A stretch of DNA of 61,808 nt from an uncultured cyanobacterium (GTDB lineage: Bacteria; Cyanobacteriota; Cyanobacteriia; Cyanobacteriales; FACHB-T130), in contig CAKZHE010000227.1 of the NCBI GenBank assembly GCA_936920195.1, positions 1 to 61,808 on the forward strand, given 5' to 3'. The position numbers and the translations under genes were made by a program. Below the pieces are notes generated by a model. It was not told the DNA's origin. It was given only the letters and a program-made list of their open reading frames with translations, and did no database searches. Of the stretch, positions 21,070-29,623 are shown in pieces. Every line of letters starts with the position of its first letter. The stretch's first letter is position 1.

Positions 21070-22074
21070 ATGAGCAGTCAGCTGGATCGCGTGGTATTAA
21101 TTGGTGTTGCCGGGGATTCCGGATGCGGTAAGTCTACATTTTTAAAGAGACTGACAGATCTGTTTGGGGAAGATTTCGTAACGGTGATCTGCCTAGACGA
21201 CTATCATAGTCTGGATCGTAAGCAGCGTAAGGAAACCGGGATTACAGCGCTAGATCCGAGAGCGAATAACTTTGATTTGATGTACGAACAGATCAAAGCG
21301 CTGAAAAACGGTCAGAGTATTAATAAGCCGATTTACAACCACGAAACGGGGATGATTGACCCGCCGGAAGTGGTTGTGCCTAACCATATAGTTGTAGTGG
21401 AAGGACTTCATCCTTTATACGACGAACGAGTGCGATCGCTTTTGGACTTCAGCGTTTATCTTGACATCAGCGATGAAGTCAAAATTGCCTGGAAAATTCA
21501 GCGCGATATGGCAGAACGCGGTCATCGCTATGAAGATGTGATTGCGGCTATTAATGCGCGGCGACCTGATTTTACGGCCTATATTGAGCCACAAAGAGGG
21601 TTTGCCGATGTCGTCATCCAGGTATTGCCGACGCAATTAATCCCCGATGACAAGGAAGGTAAGGTGCTGCGGGTACGCTTGCTCCAGAGAGATGGCGTGG
21701 CTGGGTTTGAACCTGCCTATTTGTTTGATGAAGGTTCCACTATTTACTGGACTCCTTGCGGTCGTAAATTGACCTGTTCTTGGCCTGGAATTAAAATGTT
21801 CTACGGGCCAGATAGCTACTACGAAAAGGAAGTTTCGGTGCTGGAAGTAGATGGTCAATTTGACAATTTGGAAGAAGTGATCTACATCGAAGGTCACTTA
21901 AGCAATATTTCTACCAAATACTACGGCGAGTTAACCCATTTGTTGCTGCAACACAAGGAATATCCAGGTTCCAACAACGGAACTGGTCTTTTCCAAGTGC
22001 TGGTAGGGTTGAAAATGCGAGCGACTTACGAACGGTTGATTGCGGAACAACCTCAATTAGCTGCCAAAGTTTAG
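21070..22074 (+). CDS. prk: Phosphoribulokinase
   Basis: 334 residues; phosphorylates ribulose 5-phosphate to ribulose 1,5-bisphosphate in the Calvin cycle. The Walker A GVAGDSGCGKST (12-23) contains the redox Cys C19, paired with C41; C230 and C236 form the second pair. This is the pattern of the thioredoxin/CP12-regulated enzyme. The catalytic Asp and substrate region lie in CLDDYHSLDR (41-50), and Walker B in VVVEGLHPLYD. No Shine-Dalgarno is obvious before ATG 21070. The gene is followed by a clear terminator. Length and motifs are typical. Confidence 0.97.
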   Translation: MSSQLDRVVLIGVAGDSGCGKSTFLKRLTDLFGEDFVTVICLDDYHSLDRKQRKETGITALDPRANNFDLMYEQIKALKNGQSINKPIYNHETGMIDPPEVVVPNHIVVVEGLHPLYDERVRSLLDFSVYLDISDEVKIAWKIQRDMAERGHRYEDVIAAINARRPDFTAYIEPQRGFADVVIQVLPTQLIPDDKEGKVLRVRLLQRDGVAGFEPAYLFDEGSTIYWTPCGRKLTCSWPGIKMFYGPDSYYEKEVSVLEVDGQFDNLEEVIYIEGHLSNISTKYYGELTHLLLQHKEYPGSNNGTGLFQVLVGLKMRATYERLIAEQPQLAAKV

Positions 22075-22098
22075 CCATTCGGAAAATTAAGTTATTTT

Positions 22099-22138
22099 AA
22101 CGCGGGCTGCCAGCTTTGGCACTCGCGTTTTATTTTTT
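22099..22138 (+). terminator. Rho-independent-like terminator of prk
   Basis: AACGCG (22099-22104) pairs with CGCGTT (22124-22129), with inner pairing GCC/GGC, and is followed by TTATTTTTT. It begins 25 nt after the prk stop. Confidence 0.75.
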
Positions 22139-22158
22139 AACAAGTAGTAGGGTGGGCA

Positions 22159-23016
22159 ATGAAAACAGACCATATCTTTTATCGAATCTTTAAAGACTTA
22201 CCCCAAACCTTCTTTGAATTATGGTCAGAATCTCCCGAACAAGCAAACTATTACCGTTTTGATTCCGTAGAATTAAAACAGACAGCCTTTCGGATTGATG
22301 GGGTGTTCCTCCCCAATAACCCAGATAACCCCATCCATTTCACCGAAGTCCAATTTCAGAAAGATCCCAGCATCTATCTGCGGTTATTTTCCGAAATTTT
22401 CACTTATTTACGAGAGAATCAACCGGATTTACGCTGGCGAGCTACAATCATCTTTAGGAGTCGGAGCATTGAACCTACTGCTAGACAACGAGAATCTGTA
22501 CAACCGCTGTTAGATTCTGACCTGGTTAGATGTATCTACTTGAATGAACTAGAAGTCAGCGCTGCCACTCCTTTAGGCATCAAAATCATTCAATTAATGG
22601 TTGTCAAAAAACAGCAGTTCTTGGAGAGAGCTAAGGAGTTAATTCAGCAAATTCAACAACAATCTACTGAAGAGTCTTCGCGGTTGCAGTTGTTAAACCT
22701 ATTAGAGACAATCGTTATAGCTAAGTTACCCCAAATGAGTCGCCAGGAGTTAGAAGCTATGTTTGGTGTTGATGATTTGAAGAAAACTCGTTTTGCCCAA
22801 GAGTTGATTGAAGAAGGTAAAATAGAAGGTAAAATAGAAGGGAAAATAGAAGGGAAAATAGAAGGGAAAATTGAAGGGAAAATTGAAGGCATTACCGAAG
22901 GGAAATTGCAGACAGTTCCTCGCTTGTTAGCTAAGGGTTTTTCAGTAGAAGAAATTGCTGATATTTTACAGTTAGATGTTGAGCAAGTCCGAAAAACAAT
23001 TATTGACTTGAATTAA
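22159..23016 (+). CDS. DUF2887/Rpn-family putative nuclease
   Basis: 285 residues, beginning MKTDHIFYRIFKDLPQTFFEL, the hallmark of the DUF2887 group of Rpn-type PD-(D/E)xK proteins. Likely nuclease-fold residues lie at FRIDGVFLP (about 44-52) and FTEVQFQKD (about 61-69, the ExQ strand). The C-terminal part has a tandem EGKI repeat (about 218-245) encoded by a 12-bp repeat, then a helix-turn-helix-like KGFSVEEIADILQLDVEQVRK. Related proteins promote recombination or are transposase-like, but their role in cyanobacteria is unknown. The PaaK-like gene follows after 9 bp. A second member lies at 32999. Confidence 0.85.
   Translation: MKTDHIFYRIFKDLPQTFFELWSESPEQANYYRFDSVELKQTAFRIDGVFLPNNPDNPIHFTEVQFQKDPSIYLRLFSEIFTYLRENQPDLRWRATIIFRSRSIEPTARQRESVQPLLDSDLVRCIYLNELEVSAATPLGIKIIQLMVVKKQQFLERAKELIQQIQQQSTEESSRLQLLNLLETIVIAKLPQMSRQELEAMFGVDDLKKTRFAQELIEEGKIEGKIEGKIEGKIEGKIEGKIEGITEGKLQTVPRLLAKGFSVEEIADILQLDVEQVRKTIIDLN
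22817..22890 (+). repeat. 12-bp in-frame tandem repeat in the DUF2887 gene
   Basis: Six to seven copies of GAAGGTAAAATA/GAAGGGAAAATA encode EGKIEGKI. The single-base differences between copies group by neighbour, indicating slippage expansion. The copy number is probably variable between strains. Confidence 0.85.
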
Positions 23017-23025
23017 ATATCAGCC

Positions 23026-24531
23026 ATGCAAAAAGATCGACAGCAGCGGGTAATTACGGCTTGGGAAACATTTCTAAATTCATCCCTGGATACTTTGGGA
23101 GAGCAGCAAATTAGTCCAGAAGCAGCAGTTTTAGAATTGTTTCATTCTGTCGCGGCAACGGTTCCCGCCTATCAAGCTTTTTTGGCAGCGAGGGATATTC
23201 ATCCTACTAGCATTCAAACTTGGGCGGATTTTCAAAAACTGCCGCTGATTGATAAACAAAACTATTTACAGTGCTATCCTTTAGGGGATTTGTGCCGCGA
23301 TGGCAAACTAGAAACTGGTGACTTAATTGCGGTTTCTTCTGGCTCCACGGGAAAACCGACATTTTGGCCTCGATTTTTGACAGATGAATTGCAAATTGTG
23401 TCTAGGTTTGAGCAAATTTTCCGGGATAGTTTCTCTGCCGATACTCGGCGCACTTTAGCAGTAATCTGTTTTCCGATGGGGACTTGGGTAGGGGGACTTT
23501 ATACGACTAATTGTTGTCGCTATCTAAATAGTAAGGGTTATTTGGTAACGGCGATCGCACCGGGTAATAATAAGGAAGAGATTTACCGAGTTGTGCAGGA
23601 ACTGGGGAACAATTTTGAGCAAGTGGTATTGTTGGGTTATCCCCCGTTTATCAAAGATGTCATTGATACGGGAATTGTGCGGGGAATAACATGGCAGCAA
23701 TACAATCTCAAAATGGTTTTTGCGGGGGAAGTGTTTAGCGAAGAATGGCGCAGTTTGGTAGGTGAAAGAACTGGCTCTGCCAATCCCATTTGGGATTCAG
23801 CGGCACTTTACGGCACGGCAGATGCAGGAGTTTTGGGCAATGAAACGCCTTTGAGTATTTGCATTCGCCGTTTTTTAGCCGCACATCCAGAAGCAGCGCG
23901 AGCCTTGTTTGGAGAATCTCGGTTGCCGACTTTGGTACAGTACGATCCTTACAGTCGCTTTTTTGAAGTAAATGAGGGAACTTTATATTTTTCTGGGAAT
24001 AATGGCATTCCCTTAATTCGCTACCACATTGCCGATCATGGGGGAATTATTCCCTATGCCCAAATGTTAGAATTTCTGGCAAAATGGGGTTTTGATCCGA
24101 TGGTAGAATTAGGGGGAAAACCATCTAGGGGGATTTTCCGTTTACCTTTTGTGTATATTTTTGGAAGAGCGAATTTTACCGTTTCCTATTTTGGGGCTAA
24201 TATTTACCCGGAAAATGTGACAGTGGGTTTAGAACAATTGGAAATTCGAGATTGGGTGACAGGAAAGTTTGTGATGCAGGTAAGATCGGATGGCGATCGC
24301 AATCGATTTTTGGCTGTGGTGGTAGAGTTAGCGCCGGGAATTGCGGCGAGCGAGTCGAAACAACAAGCAGTTGCCCTAGCAATTCGCGCTCAACTCCAAC
24401 GGCTCAATAGTGAGTTTGCCAACTATGTACCGCCGGAATATCAGTTACCCCAAGTTACTTTGACTGCCACTGGAGATCCTGAATATTTCCCCCTAGGGGT
24501 AAAACACCGCTACACTCGCCCCGATGCTTAG
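23026..24531 (+). CDS. PaaK-like AMP-binding (phenylacetate-CoA ligase type) enzyme
   Basis: 501 residues of the phenylacetate-CoA ligase branch of adenylate-forming enzymes. The phosphate loop is SSGSTGKPTFWPR near 104-116, an ALYGTADAGVLG segment near 263-274 fits the A5 region, and GIPLIRYHIADHGG near 326-339 fits the RxxDxG-type motif. The protein would activate a carboxylate as acyl-AMP and perhaps transfer it to CoA, but the substrate is unknown. It is encoded 9 bp after the DUF2887 gene, probably in one transcript. The C-terminal lid domain is present (GDPEYFPLGVKHRYTRP at the end). Length is a little above the 430-450 of classical PaaK. Confidence 0.82.
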   Translation: MQKDRQQRVITAWETFLNSSLDTLGEQQISPEAAVLELFHSVAATVPAYQAFLAARDIHPTSIQTWADFQKLPLIDKQNYLQCYPLGDLCRDGKLETGDLIAVSSGSTGKPTFWPRFLTDELQIVSRFEQIFRDSFSADTRRTLAVICFPMGTWVGGLYTTNCCRYLNSKGYLVTAIAPGNNKEEIYRVVQELGNNFEQVVLLGYPPFIKDVIDTGIVRGITWQQYNLKMVFAGEVFSEEWRSLVGERTGSANPIWDSAALYGTADAGVLGNETPLSICIRRFLAAHPEAARALFGESRLPTLVQYDPYSRFFEVNEGTLYFSGNNGIPLIRYHIADHGGIIPYAQMLEFLAKWGFDPMVELGGKPSRGIFRLPFVYIFGRANFTVSYFGANIYPENVTVGLEQLEIRDWVTGKFVMQVRSDGDRNRFLAVVVELAPGIAASESKQQAVALAIRAQLQRLNSEFANYVPPEYQLPQVTLTATGDPEYFPLGVKHRYTRPDA

Positions 24532-24547
24532 GAATAAAAATCAAAGA

Positions 24548-24607
24548 AAGTTTGTAGTTGGGCTTTAGCCCCTCCGGATTAGGGCTAAAGCCCAACTACA
24601 AACTAAT
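24548..24607. repeat. GTAGTTGGGC hairpin repeat, copy 3, overlapping the CHAD-gene stop
   Basis: The arms GTTTGTAGTTGGGCTTTAGC and its complement flank a short loop. Its right end (ACAAACTAATT) contains the TAG of the minus-strand CHAD gene, exactly as copy 2 does for tpiA. The element also follows the plus-strand PaaK-like gene, so it can serve both transcripts as a 3' hairpin. Confidence 0.8.
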
Positions 24608-25577
24608 TATTCTGGGGTTGGATGATGGTTTGCAGTAGGTTTTGTTTGGTAGCAGACTGCAAGTATTTTTGATGGAATACTTGCCACTCTTGCCAAGATT
24701 GATATCTCGTTTCGGCAAGTTGATTCATCAGCGTTGGCAATTTAGATTTGGTGGCGGATTGGAAAATATTAGTCACAAATGCCCCTAATACTTCGCTATC
24801 TTGAATATCTCCTAAAATAGTCTGAATTGCTTTGAAATCTTGAACAATCTCGGCATAATGGGCATCGTAGGATTCGACAAATAGCTCTAGTTGATAGCGC
24901 GATCGCTTAGTTTGTTTCCGCAAACTATGGAGAATTTCCCCCTGGGCTGTTAGAATGTCTTCAACGCCGTCCCTTCCTAATTCAGTTAAAAAGTCAATTT
25001 CTCCCGCTTTAACTTCGATGCCAATTAACCAAGCCGGATGCAGCAACCATTTACTAATCAGTGGTAGTAGCAAACTAGGCAGTAAATCGCCAATGGGAAA
25101 TTCTGCCATTACTTGATATTTGGGTTGATGCAACCACTTTTCCCAAGCTTGTTTAAATTCTTGGTAAAGGGGGCTATTCAACAAAGATTGTACTTGGAGC
25201 AAAGTTTGCTGACGCTGTTTGGCTAGACGATTTAGCACCTTATCTAGAGACTTTTGTTCCGATTTTGGCAAATTGGGGCGATATTTTTCCTCTAGTGCCT
25301 CCCGCAGAACATCTAAATCCCGCAATTCTCCCAAAATCTGACCAATTTTAGCCACTTTTTTGTCTTGAGTCGCCTTCGGCAAGTCTAATGCCGGGGCAAA
25401 ACCATCCATTGCCGAGCGCAGGCGGCGAATCCCAACGCGCATCTGATGTAAATCTTCGGGATCGCGATCGCCAATTACATCAGATTCGTATTTAATGGTT
25501 TTGTGAAAATGTTTTTCAACTGCCAGATATGCCCACTCTCCTAGAGTTTGGGCTTTTGGTAAGGCATTATTTTCCAT
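24603..25577 (-). CDS. CHAD domain protein
   Basis: 324 residues forming a CHAD (conserved histidine alpha-helical) domain. The signature HQMRVGIRRLRSAMDGF lies near 45-61, with further basic helices (LHSLRKQTKRSRYQLELF near 218-235) as in the second half of the domain. CHAD proteins bind inorganic polyphosphate through these basic surfaces and often localise to polyphosphate granules; that is family knowledge and not shown here. No CYTH/triphosphatase domain is fused or adjacent. The gene ends inside a hairpin repeat. ATG 25577 is the only obvious start. Confidence 0.88.
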   Translation of the reverse strand: MENNALPKAQTLGEWAYLAVEKHFHKTIKYESDVIGDRDPEDLHQMRVGIRRLRSAMDGFAPALDLPKATQDKKVAKIGQILGELRDLDVLREALEEKYRPNLPKSEQKSLDKVLNRLAKQRQQTLLQVQSLLNSPLYQEFKQAWEKWLHQPKYQVMAEFPIGDLLPSLLLPLISKWLLHPAWLIGIEVKAGEIDFLTELGRDGVEDILTAQGEILHSLRKQTKRSRYQLELFVESYDAHYAEIVQDFKAIQTILGDIQDSEVLGAFVTNIFQSATKSKLPTLMNQLAETRYQSWQEWQVFHQKYLQSATKQNLLQTIIQPQNN

Positions 25578-25772
25578 AAAATTAATGGCTGGCTGCTAAA
25601 AATGAGGAGCGCTTCAAATCCCACTGCCAGACTGTTTATCGCTCTAGGTAGAAAAAATCATTATAACATATTCTTGAGAAAAAAGATCGCCTGAAATGTG
25701 TTTCTGGTCACATTAGGAATCAGGAATGGTTAATATGAGAATTTTTGAACCAATCTTTATCAGTATCCATAT

Positions 25773-26990
25773 TTATTCACCCATTTTACCTAGTTTCCTT
25801 AGTGCAGCTTCGGCAGCACGTTTTTCAGCTTCCTTTTTGCTACGATCTTTGCCTCTACCATATTCGACTCCAGCAATATAGACTACTGAAGTAAACTCTG
25901 GATCATTATCAGTTCCACCAGAACGAATGGTTTTGTACTCAGGTGGTTGTCTACGAGGATTTCCAGGGAATGTGGGATCTAAAGCTACTTGTTGTAACCA
26001 ACCTTTCAGATCATCTTTAACTTGGGGAATTAATTCTTCCGTCGTAGGTAGATCATTAACTACTTTTTCAAAAAAGGGATTAATCAAATCGCGGACTGCT
26101 TCAATTTCTGAGTCTAAATAATAAGCCCCAATGACTGCTTCAAATACATTACTGAGTAATGAGGGTTTGCTCCGTCCTCCGCTAATATCCTCGCCCTTTC
26201 CCAGCCGCATCCATTTTCCCAGATCTAATTCCGAAGCGAATCTTGCTAATTGGGGCGTATCAACTAAATTTGAGCGTAAGACAGTCATTTTGCCTTCTTT
26301 CAAATCTGGATTTCGTTTATATAGAAAATCACCACTTAAAAATGTCAAGAGAGCATCTCCAATAAACTCTAGTTGCTCATTATCCTCACCAGTATTGGGA
26401 TTTTCATATTTATAAGAAGTGTGGGTTAGAGCTTGATTCAATAAACAGGCATTTTGAAAGGGAATGCGCGTCAATAGTTCATCAAGTTTTTGTTTGATTC
26501 GATTTTCTTCGGCATCTGAAACAGGTTTATGTCTGGCTTCATGCCTTGCTTGTTCTTGAGATAAAAGACGGAGAACATCTTGTCGCTGCTTTTCTACATC
26601 TGGCAATTGAGTTGCTGAAATAGATCTGAGCAACCGAATTATGCTGTCGATTGCTCGATAGGTGTCATCCGTTGAGAAGGTGGACTGATGCGCCCATTGA
26701 TTTCGTACTTCCATTAACTCGCTAAGAAGAGGACGATCTGACTGGTTTAATTTATACTTAAAAGTTTTATCCCATTCCTTAATTAAAATGATTAATAATG
26801 CCGATATATCTTCTCGGATAATATCGTTTGCTGGTCGTTTCGATGTCTGATGATCTCTTAGATGTATGGCAGCCTTTGTTATCCATTCATTACCGTACTT
26901 GGTCTGCATCGTTTGTTCTGCGTAAACATATAAGCCTTGACGCAGGGAATCTAAAGCTTTGCCAATTCTTTCCCGATTGTTCATCATCAT
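25773..26990 (-). CDS. Swt1-type HEPN domain fused to RNase III and dsRBD
   Basis: 405 residues in three parts. (1) An N-terminal Swt1-family HEPN domain (about 5-125): EVRNQWAHQSTFSTDDTYRA carries the HEPN RNase motif R96-x4-H101. (2) RNase III (about 163-315): signature NEQLEFIGDALL with E205, E208 and D212, and NVFEAVIGAYYLD with E284; the metal-binding Asp before it is Asn (N281). (3) A dsRNA-binding domain (about 324-403, KKEAEKRAAEAAL). A consensus AGGAGG precedes three tandem ATGs. It is last of three minus-strand genes, after a CysQ-like gene and xisI. Housekeeping RNase III lacks the HEPN part; a regulated or defence RNA nuclease is inferred. Confidence 0.88.
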   Translation of the reverse strand: MMMNNRERIGKALDSLRQGLYVYAEQTMQTKYGNEWITKAAIHLRDHQTSKRPANDIIREDISALLIILIKEWDKTFKYKLNQSDRPLLSELMEVRNQWAHQSTFSTDDTYRAIDSIIRLLRSISATQLPDVEKQRQDVLRLLSQEQARHEARHKPVSDAEENRIKQKLDELLTRIPFQNACLLNQALTHTSYKYENPNTGEDNEQLEFIGDALLTFLSGDFLYKRNPDLKEGKMTVLRSNLVDTPQLARFASELDLGKWMRLGKGEDISGGRSKPSLLSNVFEAVIGAYYLDSEIEAVRDLINPFFEKVVNDLPTTEELIPQVKDDLKGWLQQVALDPTFPGNPRRQPPEYKTIRSGGTDNDPEFTSVVYIAGVEYGRGKDRSKKEAEKRAAEAALRKLGKMGE

Positions 26991-27052
26991 TATTACCTCC
27001 TAGTTAATAACTATGCAATTTCAAAACTTGATTCTATGTGCATCGCGAATTC

Positions 27053-27400
27053 CTAGGCTATAGCATAGCCTGAAAACTGCCGCATATAAGGAGGTTGAAA
27101 CCCAATCACGATATCCTCTTTAGGTACACCCATTTCAACGAGAGCTTGACCAACTTCTAATTCAGTATTGTTTATTTGAATCCAGATTTTTTCATTTTTA
27201 ATGTCTAGATGAATTGAACAGCCATAGATTCTTTCTTTTTTATCCCAGCCAACTGCTACCACTTGATAATGATCTCGTTCCGTGTCAAAATTTTTTTGAA
27301 TTTCAATGTCACCGTGAGATGGCTTGTAGGTAGCATATTGCTCAAGCAATTGTTTGACTAAGGTTCGATAAGTTTGAAGCTTTTCTAAATTTTCCATCAT
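27053..27400 (-). CDS. xisI: XisI-family protein (fdxN element excision controlling factor)
   Basis: 115 residues matching the XisI family throughout: HGDIEIQKNFDTERDHYQVV, VGWDKKERIYGCSIHLDI, KIWIQINNTE, and the end PKEDIVIGFQPPYMRQFSGYAIA. In Anabaena, xisH and xisI control excision of the fdxN element; elsewhere they are abundant small genes of unsettled role. XisH, the usual upstream partner, is absent here. Instead the start overlaps the stop of the CysQ-like gene (ATGA-type overlap, with GGTAGG as ribosome site), and the HEPN-RNase III gene begins 62 bp downstream. The orphan state and the company are unusual. Confidence 0.9.
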   Translation of the reverse strand: MMENLEKLQTYRTLVKQLLEQYATYKPSHGDIEIQKNFDTERDHYQVVAVGWDKKERIYGCSIHLDIKNEKIWIQINNTELEVGQALVEMGVPKEDIVIGFQPPYMRQFSGYAIA

Positions 27401-28305
27401 CCTACCTTCCCATCGATTTCATCTAAAATCTTTTTCACCTCAGCTAAAAGGGCGCTGTGACAAATACCATTACTGGCAATTAAACATCCCCATTGATGGA
27501 CATCTCCCCGGTTGTATTTTAAGGGCGTGCCATCTAAATAGGTAAATTGTCCCCCAGCTTCAGTTAAGATTAATTCTGGTGCTGCCATATCCCAATCTTT
27601 GGCGGCAGATTTGCCCGAAAGGGAAATATAAATATCGGCTTGCTGTTCCACAATGGCAGCAATTTTACAGCCGACACTGCCCACATAAAGTTTGTTTTGA
27701 GCAGGTAATTGCTGGAGCAAAAGATTAAACCGCTCGTCGCGATGGGTGCGGCTAACTACTAAGGATAAATCTTGCCAGCGATCGCGCTCGGAAACTTGCA
27801 ATTTTTGACTTTTGCCGTCGCGAGTTTCTACAAAACTACCGCCGCCTTTGATCGCCCAGTAGGATTTTTGGACTTCGGGATAGGTGACAACAGTTAATAC
27901 TGGACTACCATGATAGGTCAAGGCAATATGGACGGAAAATTCGCCTGTGCGCTCGATAAAATCGCGAGTACCATCTAAAGGATCGATAATCCATACCCAA
28001 GACTCCGGTAAAGCTTCGGCTTTGGTTGTACCAACGGGAGGTTTATAGGTTTCTTCTGTAAGGTAGCCAATATCTTCGCTGCCAAAATTTTCCTGAAGTT
28101 TTGCGACGATATAATTATTTACGGCAATATCAGCCGCCGTAACTGGTTCTCCTCGTTTGTCGCGAATATTCAGTTGGCTGGCATCAATACCAGTATAAAA
28201 AGATTGCAGAATATCGGCGGCTCCCCAACCAATTTGCCGAGCGATCGCGCTAGCTGCTTCTAGTCCATCATAACGGTCATTGCCCAAAGATTTTAAAACT
28301 ATCAT
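27397..28305 (-). CDS. cysQ: Inositol monophosphatase-family (CysQ-like) 3'(2'),5'-bisphosphate nucleotidase
   Basis: 302 residues of the Li-sensitive Mg-dependent phosphatase fold. GEPVTAADIAVNNYI near 56-70, EDIGYLTEE near 80-90 (first metal Glu), WVIDPLDGTRDFIERTGEFSVHIAL near 105-129 (DPxDGT core) and AKDWDMAAPELILTEAGG near 233-250 (third metal Asp) are all in place. CysQ-type enzymes remove PAP formed in sulfate assimilation, and PAP inhibits some RNA exonucleases; inositol monophosphatase is the alternative assignment. The stop overlaps the start of xisI, so translation is probably coupled to it and to the nuclease gene after it. Confidence 0.85.
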   Translation of the reverse strand: MIVLKSLGNDRYDGLEAASAIARQIGWGAADILQSFYTGIDASQLNIRDKRGEPVTAADIAVNNYIVAKLQENFGSEDIGYLTEETYKPPVGTTKAEALPESWVWIIDPLDGTRDFIERTGEFSVHIALTYHGSPVLTVVTYPEVQKSYWAIKGGGSFVETRDGKSQKLQVSERDRWQDLSLVVSRTHRDERFNLLLQQLPAQNKLYVGSVGCKIAAIVEQQADIYISLSGKSAAKDWDMAAPELILTEAGGQFTYLDGTPLKYNRGDVHQWGCLIASNGICHSALLAEVKKILDEIDGKVG

Positions 28306-28401
28306 TTAATCTATGCTTCCTCAAGTAATCTAGAGATGTTGCTGGAAATGTCTTTAAAATTCTAACAGCACTGGTATATTCCCACTTCTTTTGGATTCAC
28401 A

Positions 28402-29268
28402 ATGTCTACCGAACCCCAGCCTGGAAATCTATATATTGTCGGAACGCCCATTGGTAACTTAGAAGATATCAGTTTCCGAGCCATCAAGATTTTACAAAAT
28501 TGCGATGCGATCGCCGCTGAAGATACCCGCCATACGGGGAAGTTACTGCACCATTTTCAGATTACCACCCCCCAAATTAGTTACCACGACCATAACGAAC
28601 AACAGCGAATTCCTGAAATTATAGAACAATTGCAGGCAGGCAAGGCGATCGCCCTAGTCACTGACGCGGGAATGCCGGGAATTTCCGATCCGGGCTACCA
28701 GTTAGTTAAAGCCTGCGTCGAAGCTAAAATTATTGTAGTACCTATTCCTGGTGCTAGTGCAGCGATCGCGGCTTTGAGTGCAGCGGGATTACCGACAGAG
28801 CGATTTGTATTTGAAGGATTTTTACCAACAAAGGGAAAAGTCCGCCAAGAGCGGTTAGAATTGTTGTCAAGCGAAACTCGGACGCTGATTTTTTATGAAG
28901 CGCCCCACCGCCTCCGACAAACGCTGGATGATTTAGCCGCCACTTTCGGGGAAAATCGCTGGCTGGTTTTAGCCAGGGAGTTAACTAAACTGCACGAAGA
29001 GTTTTGGCGGGGAACTATTGGTGAAGCAGTTGCCCATTATCTCCAGCACCATCCCCAAGGGGAATTTACCCTAGTGGTGGGGGGAGCGCAACTGGTAAAA
29101 CCAGAATTTTCTGAAGAGGAACTAAAAGCCGAATTGGTAAAATTGTTCAGTCAGGGAATTTCGCGATCGCAAGCCAGTCGCCAACTTGCTAAAACTACCG
29201 CCCTTCCTCGCCAGCGACTCTATCAATTGGCTTTAAATATTGAGTTTAAATTTGCCTCAAATGACTAA
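28402..29268 (+). CDS. rsmI: 16S rRNA (cytidine-1402-2'-O)-methyltransferase
   Basis: 288 residues of the tetrapyrrole-methylase-fold RsmI family: GNLYIVGTPIGNLEDISFRA (8-27), AAEDTRHTGKLLHHF, the SAM loop LVTDAGMPGISDPGYQLV near 83-100, GFLPTKGKVRQERL, and FTLVVGGA before the C-terminal helical domain (SRSQASRQLA). It methylates the ribose of C1402 in the ribosomal decoding centre. The small membrane-protein gene overlaps its end by 8 bp. Start ATG 28402 is clear and the length is typical. Confidence 0.95.
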   Translation: MSTEPQPGNLYIVGTPIGNLEDISFRAIKILQNCDAIAAEDTRHTGKLLHHFQITTPQISYHDHNEQQRIPEIIEQLQAGKAIALVTDAGMPGISDPGYQLVKACVEAKIIVVPIPGASAAIAALSAAGLPTERFVFEGFLPTKGKVRQERLELLSSETRTLIFYEAPHRLRQTLDDLAATFGENRWLVLARELTKLHEEFWRGTIGEAVAHYLQHHPQGEFTLVVGGAQLVKPEFSEEELKAELVKLFSQGISRSQASRQLAKTTALPRQRLYQLALNIEFKFASND

Positions 29269-29605
29269 AATTTTCATCCAGCTTGTGGGCTTAGTGTTGC
29301 TACTAATTGGGATCAAATATCTAGGTGATAATATCCTTTTTACCAGTACATACTATCGCTATTCCTGGCAAACTATACCAGCCGCAGGTTCCGCGATCGC
29401 CGTTGTTTCTGGAGTAATTTCGCTAGTCTTTTTTCGCCGTCAAACTGGCAATCTGGGCTGGATCTTTTTAATGATTGGAATTGTTCTAGTCTTCATCAGT
29501 GGGGGAGTGCTGTTAAAACCAACTAGCTTATGGGATCTGTTTATTGGCTTGTTAGCTTCAGCCGTTGGGTATCAATTTTTAACCGAGGGAAGATGGCGGT
29601 TTTAG
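29261..29605 (+). CDS. Small membrane protein of unknown function
   Basis: 114 residues with about four hydrophobic segments (near 4-22, 36-56, 66-84, 92-108) separated by short loops, including RRQTGN. No family is recognised. ATG 29261 overlaps the last codons of rsmI by 8 bp, suggesting translational coupling; an earlier TTG (29240) would lie deeper inside rsmI and is not preferred. It is probably an inner or thylakoid membrane protein. Confidence 0.65.
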   Translation: MTKIFIQLVGLVLLLIGIKYLGDNILFTSTYYRYSWQTIPAAGSAIAVVSGVISLVFFRRQTGNLGWIFLMIGIVLVFISGGVLLKPTSLWDLFIGLLASAVGYQFLTEGRWRF

Positions 29606-29623
29606 ATTTCTCAAAGTTATCTA

